61,326 nucleotides of DNA from Branchiostoma floridae (lineage: Eukaryota > Chordata > Leptocardii > Amphioxiformes > Branchiostomatidae), in the NCBI RefSeq assembly GCF_000003815.2, contig NC_049983.1:12891604-12952929 (forward strand), in the 5' to 3' direction. This document shows positions 46,967-59,790 of the stretch, in pieces. The notes under the pieces are model-generated. The model had not been told where the DNA came from. It saw nothing but the letters and a program-made list of their open reading frames with translations, and did no database searches. The position numbers were made by a program, and so were the translations under genes. Every line of letters starts with the position of its first letter. Positions within the stretch are counted from its first letter, which is position 1.

Positions 46967-49900
46967 AAACCTTTACTGACGACATTAACCCCAATGTTCG
47001 ATTGGTTCGAGTAGTGAACTACTTCTTGTAGAATTCTAATTCGAACATTGACCTTTTGAGTCTCTAAGCGTAAAATTGGCAATTATTCAGTCACTTCCGT
47101 CCAATGTCTTGCTGGAGTGGGCAATTCTAATCAGCCATACTGATTTGATTATATGGATGACATTCACACGCGCATCAATTTTGTTCTGTTTCCAACAAAA
47201 AGTATGCGACCATACTGAATCGTACGAAGAAGCTTGAGAATTGTGAAAACAATATCGGAAGACGTCAGATACTTTGTCGAATAATGCGTCCTTACTTGTC
47301 TGAAACTGCACTGATTTTGGTGCAAACTTATTCCTAGCACAAATGTATTTCAATGTATGAGCGAATTCCAGTTAGATTCGGAAATAACTTTTTCGCTCAA
47401 CTTTATTTTTCTTTCACACGCTCGCATTAATTTTGGCATGCGCAGATGATGCCATCCATATAATCAAATCAGCATGGCTTAAGACAATACGTTTTGTTCA
47501 AACAGTTAATGCATATGGGCATTTACTTGTTTTGTGTGTATTCATGTGAAAGAATACGGCATACAGCCCCGTATATCACGAGTAATTGTTGTATAAAGCA
47601 CTCTGCGGAGCCATTTGATATGGTTACTAATGCTGCAAATGTGCAGATAAACCCGCGAACCACCGGAGTAAACGTATATCTGCTGTTGAATTATGCACAT
47701 AGACATAAGTTTGTTTTTGTTACTACAATATCTTTATCTGTATTTGTCCGTTCGTGAAACAGTCCTTTGCCATGGCAGCCCAGTTATGTGGTTCTTGCCT
47801 GTTCTGGAATGTTATCGTGTCTTCTCAAAAGCAAGTACATCTAGTTTTCTGTCTGTTCTATTCCTCTAGATCTAAGAATCACATTTACATGTAAATCCAG
47901 GAATTTGCATCGTATTGTTTTCGGATAGTTTTGGGCCTTCATCTGTCGAATGAAGACAAGATAAGTGTACACATAAGCATACAGACACCAAGTACCCCTT
48001 CCACTTCCCAGTCCCAGCAATCAAAACCACACTTGTCAGCTGTACACGTATTGACAGGGACTAGAGAATCAATGTTGGTGATCGCAAACCTTTCGCCTTT
48101 GCTCTACATCATATATGTATGTAGGTCATAGAGTCAACGACCAATCAAAGATGGAAGGTATGACTTGACAGGCGAAAATTAAAATCCGTATTTTGCCAAT
48201 ACCAGTAGTCCTCCAAGTCTTTAGGAATAATGAAATAAACTTTATATTTTGAGTTGTTTTAACGTTTATTTTAGGGTACACTTGGGCATATGATAAACTC
48301 CATAGATTATTTGATCATCCTAACTTATTCTCCAAGCAGAGGTCGGGTCGCGGAGATAGTAGTGGTCGGGGTTTTTACTGGCTCGCTTCTACAGCAGAGA
48401 GACCTTAGTGTTAACAACGGCAGTTGTAGAACTTTGTCAATGTCAACTTTGTAATGTAATAAAACAAGTTATTCACTGTCATTGTCATTACCTCACCTAT
48501 TCCGGGCATGTCGTCTTATCTACTCCGTAATGTCTCGGACCCTCAGGTTGACCATTTTCTGCCCTTTTCCTGAACAAGAATACTTGCTAAGTGCCCCTGA
48601 GGAACAAACCCATACTTCATGTTTACCTATCAGATCTGGTCGTCGCCAGAACTAATCAACAACTTCCAAATACAATGTCCGGTCATTTATCTCAGTCCAC
48701 TTAATAGGACTGTGGACAACACTCATGTTCGCTTCCTGTTAATTTGATCGTAATCAACAAGCTACTGTCATTTCCTAGTCTATTTTCGCCCCTTGAAATG
48801 CCCCTAACAGGGGTTGGGTTTTTTATTGCCCGCGATAACAATCTAAAGCTCAGCAGTTTGTGAACCTCACGATATACAAGCTGCCACAGGCTAGAAGTGT
48901 AGTCGCGCAACCAGACTGCAAATGCCGTGAAATAGTTCTCCCGTTAGCAGGACTGCGGAAATCGCTCGATGTGCAGTTTTCTTACGCCTTAGTTTCACAA
49001 AACACTTTCGATACCGATCAAACCCAATGGAACGCAGGTTTTTAAATGACACAATAAGATGGATAGTCTGTCTCTCCGGCAGACACCCCTGCCGACCATG
49101 GCAGACAAGCCTGGCCAGGGTTTGCTTTGTTAGCGCTTCGATCACAGACCGGCGTCTATGCCCACGGGCCAGGTGATGAAACAAAGCCCCGAATTCATGA
49201 AAATCTTTAAACCTTTTTATCTTCATTACTACTTCAAGGGCAAGTACTGCAGAGTTGCTATGCTCTTTTGAGACTCTTTTGACTTTTCGTTCGTCGGCTG
49301 AATCGATCCAAATAGTCTCGTGTGAGGATTATTCTTGGTGATCCTATCTCTGCATATTGCTGCTTGTTTCCTCTGGATTGATAGCTTCCGTACAGCAACA
49401 GTGTTCCCCAGGGATAGCCTCTATATCATAGCGGCTGCGCGTTCGATCGTCGTTAGAACGACCGTGTAATAAGAGCCTTTCAACCGTGATGGCCGCGATG
49501 GCCCTTCCTCCAACCACCCGATAATTTTCTGCTTCCCCCGTTGTAATCTATCTTTTTGCCGCGCGGCAATATGCATCAAACTTACCAGGATGTGCTCGCC
49601 AGGTCGGAAAACAAGGGCTATTCTAATTTTTCAAAGGATTTACTTTCTCGACCAAAGATTCACTAATGTAATAATTTAATCCAATTATGTTAATCCTATA
49701 TTACAAATTAGCTTTTGTAATACAGCATTTTGTTGATAAAATTTAATGTTGTAGCCGGCAACGCCGCAGTACCATGGCAGCAGTATGTATGATTGAAGTT
49801 AAGGTTTTGCTGTTTATCATAGATATAGTGTTGCTCAATTTGATGACATGAGGTGGTATAAGAGCGTGTGTTGATGAAGATAACCTGGTCCTGTGGGAGA

Positions 49901-52900
49901 GTCCAGTTAATCAGGGATCAGACAGATGCCAAAGGTCGCGCTCATTGATGAGTGATGCAAATGTGTGCCCCCTTGCTGAATGCGATACCAAATCACTAAC
50001 GATGGCAGTCGTATTTGCTTACCACAAAATTTAATTTGTATGGAAATTGTTCAATTTGACGCGTGGGTAAAAAGTTAACATATAAAAAGGAACAGTAGAC
50101 ATAATTTGGACAAAATACAGTCTTAATAATGCATTAGTTTAAAAATGCTCCCTGTATCTTATCAGAAAGCCCATATCTATCGTTATGCGTCCAATAATCA
50201 GGAAAATGTCCATAAAACGACGATGAAACGTGAAAACACCATATCAAGTTTAATGATGCATAACGCACAATAAAACGTCCTGAACGATATTCTCACGCCA
50301 TGAGATCGAAAGGTCTAAGACGTTATGGCCATTTCTTAAAGGAATCCCTCGGCACACACGTTATAGCACCTTTGAGCATCGTTGATGAAGTCATCGAGTA
50401 TCCATCACTCGGCACAAGTGCGGGGACCAGGACGACGTGCGTGGGGGCTGTCGATGGGAGAGGTCAACTCTAAATGTGTACGGTAATGCCACCTCTGGGC
50501 AGGCAGTGTTTGTGAAATGTGGCGATTGGCTCCAGTCAATGTGCGTTACGGTGCGTGGGTTTAGTGAGAGCCCACTCCTGGCAGGGGGGAAGGCGAGTGC
50601 TAAAGCAACTTAAGTCCATACTTTTGCAGCTTCAGGGGCAGATGAGGACGTGCCAATTTGGGAAGGCCGGATTCTTCTCCTTACGCAAGACAAATTGCAG
50701 TACTTTAGCCAGAGTGTGTATAGGAACGAAAATTGCTGTCTGCGTCCACAGTGTGTGTAGAAATGGCTTTTTTACGACGTGATTGGGACGTTGCGACAAG
50801 TCTTGCACGGTGCTGTAATAGTTTCACTTCAGTCCATCGGTCATAGCTGACCCAATATCATTTATTTCATCGATTTATAGTGGTTAGTTCAGTGTACAAC
50901 AATACCGATGTGTCGCATTCCTCAACGAGACATCCAGATTTGTAGCTCAGATTGTAACACTATTGTACAGGGAAGTGGCATGGCGACCGTGTGTCAGACA
51001 GAAACGATAATGTCCGTTAACTACATGTGACTTCAGTTGGAGTGGGCCCAACCTATCCGCCATTCTATCTCATGGTGACCAAACAGACATAGAACTGCAG
51101 AAGAAGGTCTATTTTTGAGAGTCCCCACCCTCGGCACTATTGCAGGCGCATTTGAAATCATTTTTTTTTATTCCCATATGAACGGCTGCTCCAGGCGCTC
51201 CAATTATGACATATGGCTGCGAGTTCCAGCAAAAGGGGAAAAGGGCATGAAAGGTCAACTTAAATAGAATAAAAGATGCATGTGAGTCTGAATAAGAGTT
51301 AATTGAAGGAGGACTCCAGTGCTTGTTGCTCATTGATTGGCAACTGTTCATCGTAGGAAACAGCCATTTCAGGTACAACTGAGGTCCCCATGATGGCAAT
51401 CTCTGGAGTGGAAACATGGCCTCAGATAATCCCTTTTATGGGTTGTTTATGGTTCCGCCATAACTCTGAGGTATCAACAATTCATCTAAATCCATCACAT
51501 GTACATCCAGGGCGGCCTCGGCTCAATTAATCCATCCAAAGGGCAGGAAATGATGGGCAGAAACAAACTCCTGGAGAGTTTTATGCCCTCTCTGGGATGG
51601 ATTGTTGCGGGGCAAAAGGAGTGTCAGGAGCTTCAGGCTGCAGATGAGCATGTGGCAATTTGAAAAGGCCGGCTTCCCCTCCCCTTGTTAACGTCGATCA
51701 CATGAAGGCGAAAATACCACTGCTGACCTTTCACAGTAAACTTGTCTCCCGCCACTTTAGAATGGCACTTCCTTGACAGTATTGACCAAAACATCAAACT
51801 GAAGACCTTGTACTGTGGCATGGGTCAACAGATTTCCATATCGACTCAATCACTGATTACCCATGAGTAAGGCCATGTCTGATGTCTGACTGACTGAAGG
51901 CCATGTCGGTTTGTTTGGGCGCGCCTCAATTTCAGGCTACATACATCTAAGTAATGCCCAGTCACAAATAGTATAGGTATCTGTTTTATTAGACTCCCAT
52001 TTTTACAACTTTTATATATAACAAAAAGAGAATTTCCACCGTAAATGCCCTGGAGAGTTTATATTAGTGGCATACTATACATCGTATCTAAATGGATTTC
52101 CCTCAGAAGTAATTGATATTGCCGGAAAGCTAGAAATCATGTGTATTTTTAACCGATGATACAAGATAAGAAAGAAACGTCCCTCCATATGCCATTTTGG
52201 AAACCAACCTCGGGACAAAACATTACAACTCTACTCAAGAGGGACCATTAGTGCAGTGGTGCTGCCAAAGGATATCCGGAAGCAAGATACAGGCCTAAAT
52301 CAGCCTGCAAGCAAATACACAACTTTATCAGCATTTGGTTCATGTTTTCAAAGTAGATTGTTAGCAATCAAAACTTTCTTCAGAACATATTGAACCAAAC
52401 AAAAGTTTGATTAGATGAGAAATACATATTGATCTCACTAGTGTTATTAAACTTGGAACAAATGTTTAGGTGACGCATTGCTATTTCTAGATGTCCTTAG
52501 AAATGTTTATGCCAAAAAAGGTTTCAAAAATGGAAAACCCTGTCGCCCCAACAAAAAGCTCAGAATCCGTTGTGAGTAAGATTGAAAGTAATGTTGAAAT
52601 GCGGAACGGTGACGCTTGTCATGCCGATCTCCGGAACACTGCCTGACAGATACTCGTATCGTTCCTCAAGAACGTTGACATTTCAGCCGCTGGAGGTGAC
52701 ATTCACGGAGGCAGGACTGCATTAGTGGAGATAGCAGGAAAATGAAACGCCCCTCCGTTCTGGACAATAAATGTGTTATCGGTTCTGCTCGGTGGACCGT
52801 TAAGGTTCCACGCCATGCGTCAGTGCGCCGTTCTGGTGGCGGCGTGTGGAGAAAGACTGACGCAGCTGGCCCCGGGGCGCATCTTCCTCCTCATGCGGAA

Positions 52901-54246
52901 CGGTGCAGCAGCCTTCACACATCAGCGCCGCTCCATCAACTACAAGGCCGAACTATCTACGGTTATCTCAATACGTTTTAACAGAAGGGTGGGGCGCAGC
53001 AATCGGCACGTTTTCTATGATGTATTCCCTTTAACCGTCAAGCATGGGCGCCAGAAGAACCCATTAATAAGTAAACTCTACATCGACCGGTGTACTTTCA
53101 TCTACAAGCGCACTTTGGCGTCAGACGAGTGGTCACTTTTTCTCCCGGTGGCGCCGAAATTCTTGCATAAAAGACATAACGTCCCCGGAAAATTGTCCTT
53201 TTGATGTGCTTTAGCCTTCATGTGCTTCAAGCTAAACTCTCAAAACTTGAGATATGTGACTGTTAGAATTGACATCGATTCCTGTGTAACTAATTGTACT
53301 ATTAGGCCATAAGGCGGATGCGCTTTACCATGACTCCAGACAAAAATATTATTAATATATATATTAAGTTTTGCTTTGATTTGCTATTTTCTGGTTCAAA
53401 TTTATCAGAAACCAAACAATTTCGTTTAAAAGACACGGTTTAGAAAGTTGAAATGAATTGCAAAGTTAGTGATTGTACCACCTAAATCTATTAATAAATC
53501 CTGATATTAGCTGTTACATCAGACTGTGATCAATAAGTAATTACCAAGGCTCCACGGATGAAAACGTCAAATTGGAATATCGTTAGGAAATAACAGGATG
53601 TCACCATGGTATTGAACACACGCCCTTTAATGCGAGAAGATATTGGTTCCGCTCATTAGGGAACAGCACGCCATTTCCGCACACAAATTGGGCAGACATA
53701 TTTATTGACATACGCATTTCAATGTATTGAATGTAACATTATATAATTTGTTTCAAATAGTCACGGTGAATGCTATCTATCATGAGAGCTGATATGAGGT
53801 ATTAGATATACAAGAGTCAGATTAGTAAAAAAAACTGTTCACGTCCTTGGTGCTGAAGGGGTTTCCCATGCGTCATACGTGCTTCTAACTTCTGTCTTAC
53901 CGTTCTTATCTTGATAAATTGTTGCCAATTGAAAGATACGGCCTTTGGTGTTCTTATTTGTATGATATTAACACGCATGCAATGTTCTGATTGATCGGTT
54001 TGATATTTCAATCGCTGTGGCGGAACCGCAAATGATGCATAAATCAGCGTTAATGCTGTCCATCATCTCGATACAACTTCATGTATTATAGATGAGCTCT
54101 GTAATAGTATAGGGTCAGATTGTCTGTAACTGTTCTGGCTTCTTGATCCTAAAAACCTCCCCGTGATAACCATGCATGCACTTACCATGTCTATTTTTTA
54201 CAATTTAAAGTTTTAATTGTACAAGATAAAAAGCGTCCCACCGACT
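46967..54246. other. Long non-genic stretch downstream of the Kv gene
   Basis: No gene I can support over 7.3 kb. It contains scattered frames of up to 143 codons without domains or splice context (for example 52773-53204 plus and 48891-49226 minus). A pair of diverged similar segments at 50634-50690 and 51629-51684 shares GCTTCAGG..GCAGATGAG..GTG.CAATTTG..AAGGCCGG. These could be regulatory or repeat remnants. A repeat piece near 48343-48400 resembles 39469-39530. Confidence 0.5.
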
Positions 54247-55719
54247 TTAAGAACTTGTTTCATCGTAATCGAGTATGGTCTCTACGGAGAGCTCTTGGAA
54301 GGAAGCGGGAGTTGATGAGGACGCGTCCGAGCGATGTAGGTCGCGGCTCCCCTGGCGGCGTCGCGTCAGGTAAAACCCGGGTCTGGTAGTGTTCCTCAGG
54401 CAGTCTATAAGGTGTTGGTGTTGGCGGTCGAACCGCTCCCTCTCCGGGCTCTCCACCCCGCCGGTCAGCAGCGCCTTGTCGCCCTTGAAGACCTTCTCCG
54501 GCCGGTAGATGGCGTTGAAGTTGGAGACGATGACGGTGACCGGCAGCGTGAGGAGGACCACACTGCTGAGGCAGCAGAACGCCGTCACCAGCATGCCTAC
54601 GATGGTGTTGGGCACCATGTCACCGTACCCGAGCGTCGTCATGGTGACGATGATGTACCAGAAGCCGGCAGGAATGCTAGTGAAGTTGGACTCGGGCCGG
54701 CCCCGCTCACAGTAGTACATCATGGTGGCGAAGATGACCACGGTCATGGCCAGCGCGAAGAGCAGGAAGCCGAGGTCGCGCATGCACGCCTTCAGCGTCT
54801 GTCCCAGCATCTGCATGCCGGAGGACGAGCGCGACAGTTTGAAGATGCGGAAAACGCGGAAGACGCGGAGGGTGACAAACACACCGTTCAACTCTTTGTT
54901 CTCAGGGATGCATAAAGCGATATAGAACGGCACAATAGACACCAAGTCAATCACGCTTAAAGGACTCTTCACATACTCTCGTCTATTTGGCGCTGCGAAC
55001 AGTCGCAGGGAATACTCGATTGTAAAGTACGTAACGCAGGTAATTTCCACCACTGAAAATGTAATTCTGTACCTATCTCCGCAGCGCAGCCACTCGTCCT
55101 GTCCGCCAAAATTACGGCACCAAATTGTCTCCACAACGTTCGCCACAATGGAGGCAACGATCATGCTTCCTGTCACGTAAAACGCTACCTGGGCGACTAT
55201 TCCTGACAACGGGTCGTCCAGAATACTCCACAGCCTCGCACGCACCGTGGAGAGGGTTGACGCCTCCTTGCTGCCTGTACCGGTCGCCACCTCGGACTCT
55301 ATTTGCTCCAGGGCTTCCTTTTTCTCCATGTACGTCTCCCGACAACACGCGCCGACGATATCCTCTGCCATGAGGCGGAAAAAGATCAGCTCGTTATCGT
55401 AGTCCTTCACGGACTCGTTCTCGGGGTAGTGCAGGTGCCCGGTGCGATAGTACGTCAGGATGTACCTGAATATATCCGGGTCCCTGTCGAACACGTACTC
55501 GTCGGTCTCCGCGTTGTAGAAGTAGTCTTTCTCATCGCTTCCGAGCAGACTGTCCGGGAAACGGTCAAAGATTTTCCGGGACGTCACAAATAGCGTTCCG
55601 CCCACGTTAATCTTTACCCTGTGGTCTCTCCGCACAAACTGCATCTTCATCGCTGGGAAATGTTCCGGATGTACGGCAGGTTGCCGGACAGAGCACGATG
55701 CTACTTCAGCGCCGTCCAT
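54247..55719 (-). CDS. Kv4/Shal-type voltage-gated potassium channel, intronless
   Basis: One uninterrupted 490-codon frame. T1 tetramerisation domain about 35-128, S1 about 174-195, S2 220-242, S3 254-271, S4 281-297 with regularly spaced Arg/Lys (LRVFRVFRIFKLSR), S5 313-336, pore with TTLGYGD at 361-367, S6 about 372-400. The channel would carry voltage-gated K+ current as a tetramer in the plasma membrane. S1, S4-S5 and the pore are closest to Kv4, and residues 426-450 (RFDRQHQHLIDCLRNTT) match the conserved Kv4 C-terminal segment. Odd points: the hydrophobic Kv4 N-terminus that binds KChIP is absent; the HX5C Zn site has Ser103 for Cys (CC 125-126 remain); the S6 PVP motif is PVT (393-395). 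The lack of introns suggests retrocopy origin. The start is the first ATG of the frame; Met24 is an alternative. Confidence 0.94.
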   Translation of the reverse strand: MDGAEVASCSVRQPAVHPEHFPAMKMQFVRRDHRVKINVGGTLFVTSRKIFDRFPDSLLGSDEKDYFYNAETDEYVFDRDPDIFRYILTYYRTGHLHYPENESVKDYDNELIFFRLMAEDIVGACCRETYMEKKEALEQIESEVATGTGSKEASTLSTVRARLWSILDDPLSGIVAQVAFYVTGSMIVASIVANVVETIWCRNFGGQDEWLRCGDRYRITFSVVEITCVTYFTIEYSLRLFAAPNRREYVKSPLSVIDLVSIVPFYIALCIPENKELNGVFVTLRVFRVFRIFKLSRSSSGMQMLGQTLKACMRDLGFLLFALAMTVVIFATMMYYCERGRPESNFTSIPAGFWYIIVTMTTLGYGDMVPNTIVGMLVTAFCCLSSVVLLTLPVTVIVSNFNAIYRPEKVFKGDKALLTGGVESPERERFDRQHQHLIDCLRNTTRPGFYLTRRRQGSRDLHRSDASSSTPASFQELSVETILDYDETSS

Positions 55720-57540
55720 GGTGCGGAAGAACCAGGCGAAGCCCTGAGGTGTGCACTCCGCTGAAGCTCAGACCTGCTATGAGAGACTTTCAGTTCGTAT
55801 TGGGCGCACCGACGGAGTCATGTGACGCAACTGCCAAAGTTGCTCAATTCAAACCATATGAATGTGATTGAGCGCGCTGATCAGGCGTGACTCCGCCGGG
55901 AGCCCTCATCGCGCCGCCGATAATGAGGCACACCACGCCGGCGTAACGTCAAATTAGTCCGCAAATACTGTTAGCTATGGCTCATGTCGATCCGCCTAGA
56001 TCCATGGCGCCTCTGATCGGGCTTCAGCTGCAACTTGGCAATATGTGTTTTATAGTGCCTGTTTCACGCGTTTTTGGTTCATATCTAAATCACACAACAC
56101 GACACGACTACAAGTGCATTTGGAGTTAGAACACTATGCTTGTGAGGCCTTAATACGTCCTCTTCTATGTCTTCATAACAAAATGTCTTCTGGCAGACGC
56201 GAATAAGGTTGCCTTAAGCATGGCGTTTTCACTAACGCTTCTCGACACGCATCCCTACGGAGACGGAGGCTGTACATGCCAACTTTCCTTTCGCGCGCGA
56301 TCGGATGGGCAAGTTTCGCAGCTACCGTACTGTATGCGCAGTCCAGACCGCCAAAAGATAAACACGCAAACAACCGACGCTCTTGTAGTTCTGTGACTAT
56401 GAGACTATCTTCTTTAAATACAGATACAGCTTTATACATACCGAACTGCCTGGAGCGTGACCATTTGTCTACTGACTGAGTGACTGGTTGTCTCGATGAT
56501 TGTTTCTGCGGGCTATTCCCACTTGCTGAGAACAGACGGCTACAAATCATGTCAAGCTACACATACGCCCAACAGATCCACTTGTGTACCTGCAGCAGAA
56601 TACCACACACTGAGTGACTTTTCCTTTTCCCCAGCTGATCTAGAAAAGTAAAGTGACATTCAAAATAAACACTACCCCAACCTTGTAAATTATCTGTCGA
56701 AAAATTGTCTTCTGTACTTTGAAGAAGATGCCCTGTGACGGTCCATCATCCTCTCACGATCCGTTTTCCTGCGGGAGTCGTGCAGAGGCACTCAGACATA
56801 ATTCAATCAACCACGGAAGGTATAGCCCGAGGAGATAAGCAACCATAATGGAGACATGGTGGCTTTGCTGAGATATGATATGAGATATTAGAAATTCGGC
56901 GACTATGCGAAAAGTAATTTCATTGCGCATTCATCGCAACAAAGGTTCGGGCTTACTTCAAAGCTGAATATGACATATTTCATCTCGTTCACACTGTAAT
57001 ACGACATTTATCACGAGGCACCACTAAGATGTCATCCCCATACCAGCCATGAACATGGTATCTCTTTATGACTGCTACACCTGTGTGGTTTTTTTTTTCA
57101 TCTATCGAACGATTTGTATCTCTGAACTGCAAAGGATGTGTTCATTAAAACGCTTCCTGGTATATTGCATGAGACGTTGTAGAGGTTTGTGAAAGTTTCC
57201 TTCTCAACTCAGTTTACATCGAAAAGAACAAACTCAACCAACCAACCAGCTAACAAGATCTTGTATTATGAATCTATTTTTTTTTTCAAAGTTATTATTT
57301 GATATTTGTATTCATGTTCCAAGGAAAGCCTCCCATAAGCTTTTTGGTTTTTGCTCCATGCTCAATGAATTAATGTGAAAGAAATAAAATAGAATAGAAA
57401 TAACTGAATCAATAATCTTTGTATCTATTTTTTTCTGTACTTAAAGAATGACCTGATCGATCACCACATCAATCATCCACTGCCATGACGTCATCAGACT
57501 GCATACGAGGTTTATGGGGCAGAGATAACGCTCCACTTTC
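55720..57540. other. 5' flank of the Kv gene, no gene
   Basis: Nothing recognised besides AT-rich sequence. Near 57128-57175 there is a diverged copy of the TGCAAAGGATGT dispersed repeat seen at 10039 and 24508. Promoter elements cannot be assigned by eye. Confidence 0.5.
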
Positions 57541-57552
57541 ACTTGAGCGCCG

Positions 57553-57663
57553 ACCTCGCTGCCACCGCACTGCAACCGCACTGTAACCGCACCGCAACCG
57601 CCATGCAACCACACTGGGACCGCACTGCGACCACACTGCAATCACACTGCAAACGCGCTGCGA
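57553..57663. repeat. 11-bp minisatellite, about 10 copies
   Basis: Successive 11-mers on the plus strand follow the pattern CCGCACTGCAA with one to three changes each. It is GC-rich compared with surroundings; the open frames on the minus strand across it are a by-product. Confidence 0.85.
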
Positions 57664-59002
57664 CCGAACGAATTTCATAGATTATTAAGAAACAATCTTT
57701 CTACGCTTTTGTGTCTTTTTGGTCATAGTTTTACAACTTCAATTTTGAAGTCAAGGATAGCACAAGGTGACAGCGAGATCGCCATGTAATGAATGCGGAC
57801 TTAATGCACCTGTGTCGATCTGTTAACACAACCAGTCTTCCCGATATGAAATTCAAATCAAGTTAATGCGGGAACACAAAGTGCTCACTTATTTGATCGT
57901 TCCTTTGACCTACTTCAGCAACATGCAGTGATTTCATTTCTTGTTTTTCAATTTTTCAATCAAGCTCAAAAGTTTAAATTTCCACCGCCTAATGGGAAAA
58001 GTTGCTTGACCCAATTCTTCACCCATCTAAGGTCCATTTTTTCTCCCATTTGATTTACGTTAACGTTTTGTCACGACTCTTCTGACCTATTTAGAAACAA
58101 AGGTTAGACATGGACTGCATGTTAATGTGTCAGCAGCGCCCTAAACTAATAAAGATGTTCCAGTTTTCAAAGTCAGCCCTCAGGGGAAATCCGTTTATAT
58201 ATTGAATTTGACGGTCTTGCAACACGTCCTGTATTGTTCGTCAATCTGAGTGGTCAATTTTAGGCTTGATGAAATTCTCCACCGCGAGAAATAGTGATCT
58301 AGTTCCATAAATCAAATGACAGATTGCTAATCAACTTAACAGTCAGCCGAAGGCTTAAAAGGATCCGAGAACATCCCTACTTCATCCAGCAGAGGAAATA
58401 AGAAAAGCATCGCAAGGCGGCTGAATCTTTAATTAACAAAGGATAATGAACTGTAGACATAGAGCAACCTAATAAAAAAGCAGTGTGGTCTACCAAGGTT
58501 TAAAGAAGATGATGATTGTCCTGTTATAACCAAAGGTGTCCATGAGATTCAAATAACTCATTTTGATATTAACGCGGTTGCCAAAGAAGAATTCTTTATA
58601 ACTTTCATAGAAATACAACAAGATGTTGAGACAATCACTACAATAGGTCTGGCCTGTCTAGCCCTATTCTGTCAACAATAGCACGCTGTATATATATACG
58701 TCTGACAATACAGTGATATACACTGACAAAGGCAGCATGTACACATCTGGGGCGATCTAATGGACGTGTGTAAGCTTTGTAAGAAGTGCTGAGTACTTGA
58801 CAGAATGAGACCATGTGGTTACGGTAGGGTGACTGATTATCGACGGCAACATGACGGATTTGGTGATAGTGGGGTTTGAGCGATGGAGACGTATCCGGAT
58901 CAGCACACCGAGCGCAAATTGAAAACCTCTCCATGAGGTTCGGCTAAGCACTACTCTAAGGAAGCCAGTGCCCAAAGGCAGATTAGACTACTGTGTATAA
59001 GC
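57664..59002. other. No gene recognised
   Basis: A minus-strand 98-codon frame (58638-58934) overlaps another at 58757-58975, but neither has a domain or splice support. Confidence 0.45.
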
Positions 59003-59170
59003 CTAAGCTCCTGTTGGCTCGAAGCGGTTGTCCTTGGCTTCTCTTATGTCGTGCCGGTATGGGACATAGAGAGGGGGTGGCATGAAAGCGCATATGCACA
59101 TGTGTCCATAATAGAGCAATACCAAGGTAGCCGAGAAACTAAGTAACAAAGTAACTAAGAGCCGATTCAT
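59003..59170 (-). CDS. Possible type II membrane protein N-terminus or small membrane peptide
   Basis: From ATG 59170 the frame encodes 55 residues: MNRL, a hydrophobic segment (LVTLLLSFSATLVLLYYG), then a short hydrophilic part and stop. This layout is seen at the N-terminus of Golgi glycosyl- or sulfotransferases, but the frame ends without a donor site and no catalytic part follows. A plausible acceptor (gatgatttcag) lies upstream of the ATG. Could be a small membrane peptide, a broken gene or chance. Confidence 0.2.
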   Translation of the reverse strand: MNRLLVTLLLSFSATLVLLYYGHMCICAFMPPPLYVPYRHDIREAKDNRFEPTGA

Positions 59171-59544
59171 CTTAATAGCGCGATTCCTGCGGCTGAAATC
59201 ATCTCCGTGCCGCAATATGGACAGTAAGCCTCCCTTCTCTACGTGAAACACAGCGGTTTTGTGATGTGAAAATCTAAATTTAGTCTAACGGGAAGAAAAT
59301 CAGCTGTGTGATGGATAGCTGTGGATAACGTCAGCTTATTAAAGAATCCACCAGACGGTGATATACCGGCACGCACCGCGGGACGTGTTTCTGAGAACTG
59401 CTAGTACCCTCCGGCCGGGATTGAATCATGGCGACGCTCTGGTCTTTCCTACAGGTTGTGAGATATTAGTGCAGAGATGGACGCTTCCAGGGTCGACAGA
59501 AAAGGAACGTACAATAATCTATAGCTACTTACAGAAAGTGATAT

Positions 59545-59790
59545 NNNNNNNNNNNNNNNNNNNNNNNNNNNNNNNNNNNNNNNNNNNNNNNNNNNNNNNN
59601 NNNNNNNNNNNNNNNNNNNNNNNNNNNNNNNNNNNNNNNNNNNNNNNNNNNNNNNNNNNNNNNNNNNNNNNNNNNNNNNNNNNNNNNNNNNNNNNNNNNN
59701 NNNNNNNNNNNNNNNNNNNNNNNNNNNNNNNNNNNNNNNNNNNNNNNNNNNNNNNNNNNNNNNNNNNNNNNNNNNNNNNNNNNNNNNNNN
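59545..59790. other. Assembly gap (246 N)
   Basis: Unknown bases. Any frame drawn through it is meaningless. Confidence 0.99.

Noticed and set aside
48891-49226. 111-codon basic minus-strand frame
   Set aside because: No domain or splice context; composition looks random.
52773-53204. 143-codon plus-strand frame
   Set aside because: No recognisable domain, signal or splice support; frames of this size occur by chance in 61 kb.
54412-54915. 167-codon plus-strand frame inside the Kv region
   Set aside because: Antisense of the GC-rich Kv coding sequence; no domain and no splice context.
58638-58934. 98-codon minus-strand frame downstream of a possible type II membrane start
   Set aside because: Not in frame with 59003-59170 and no splice sites join them; no glycosyltransferase motif.
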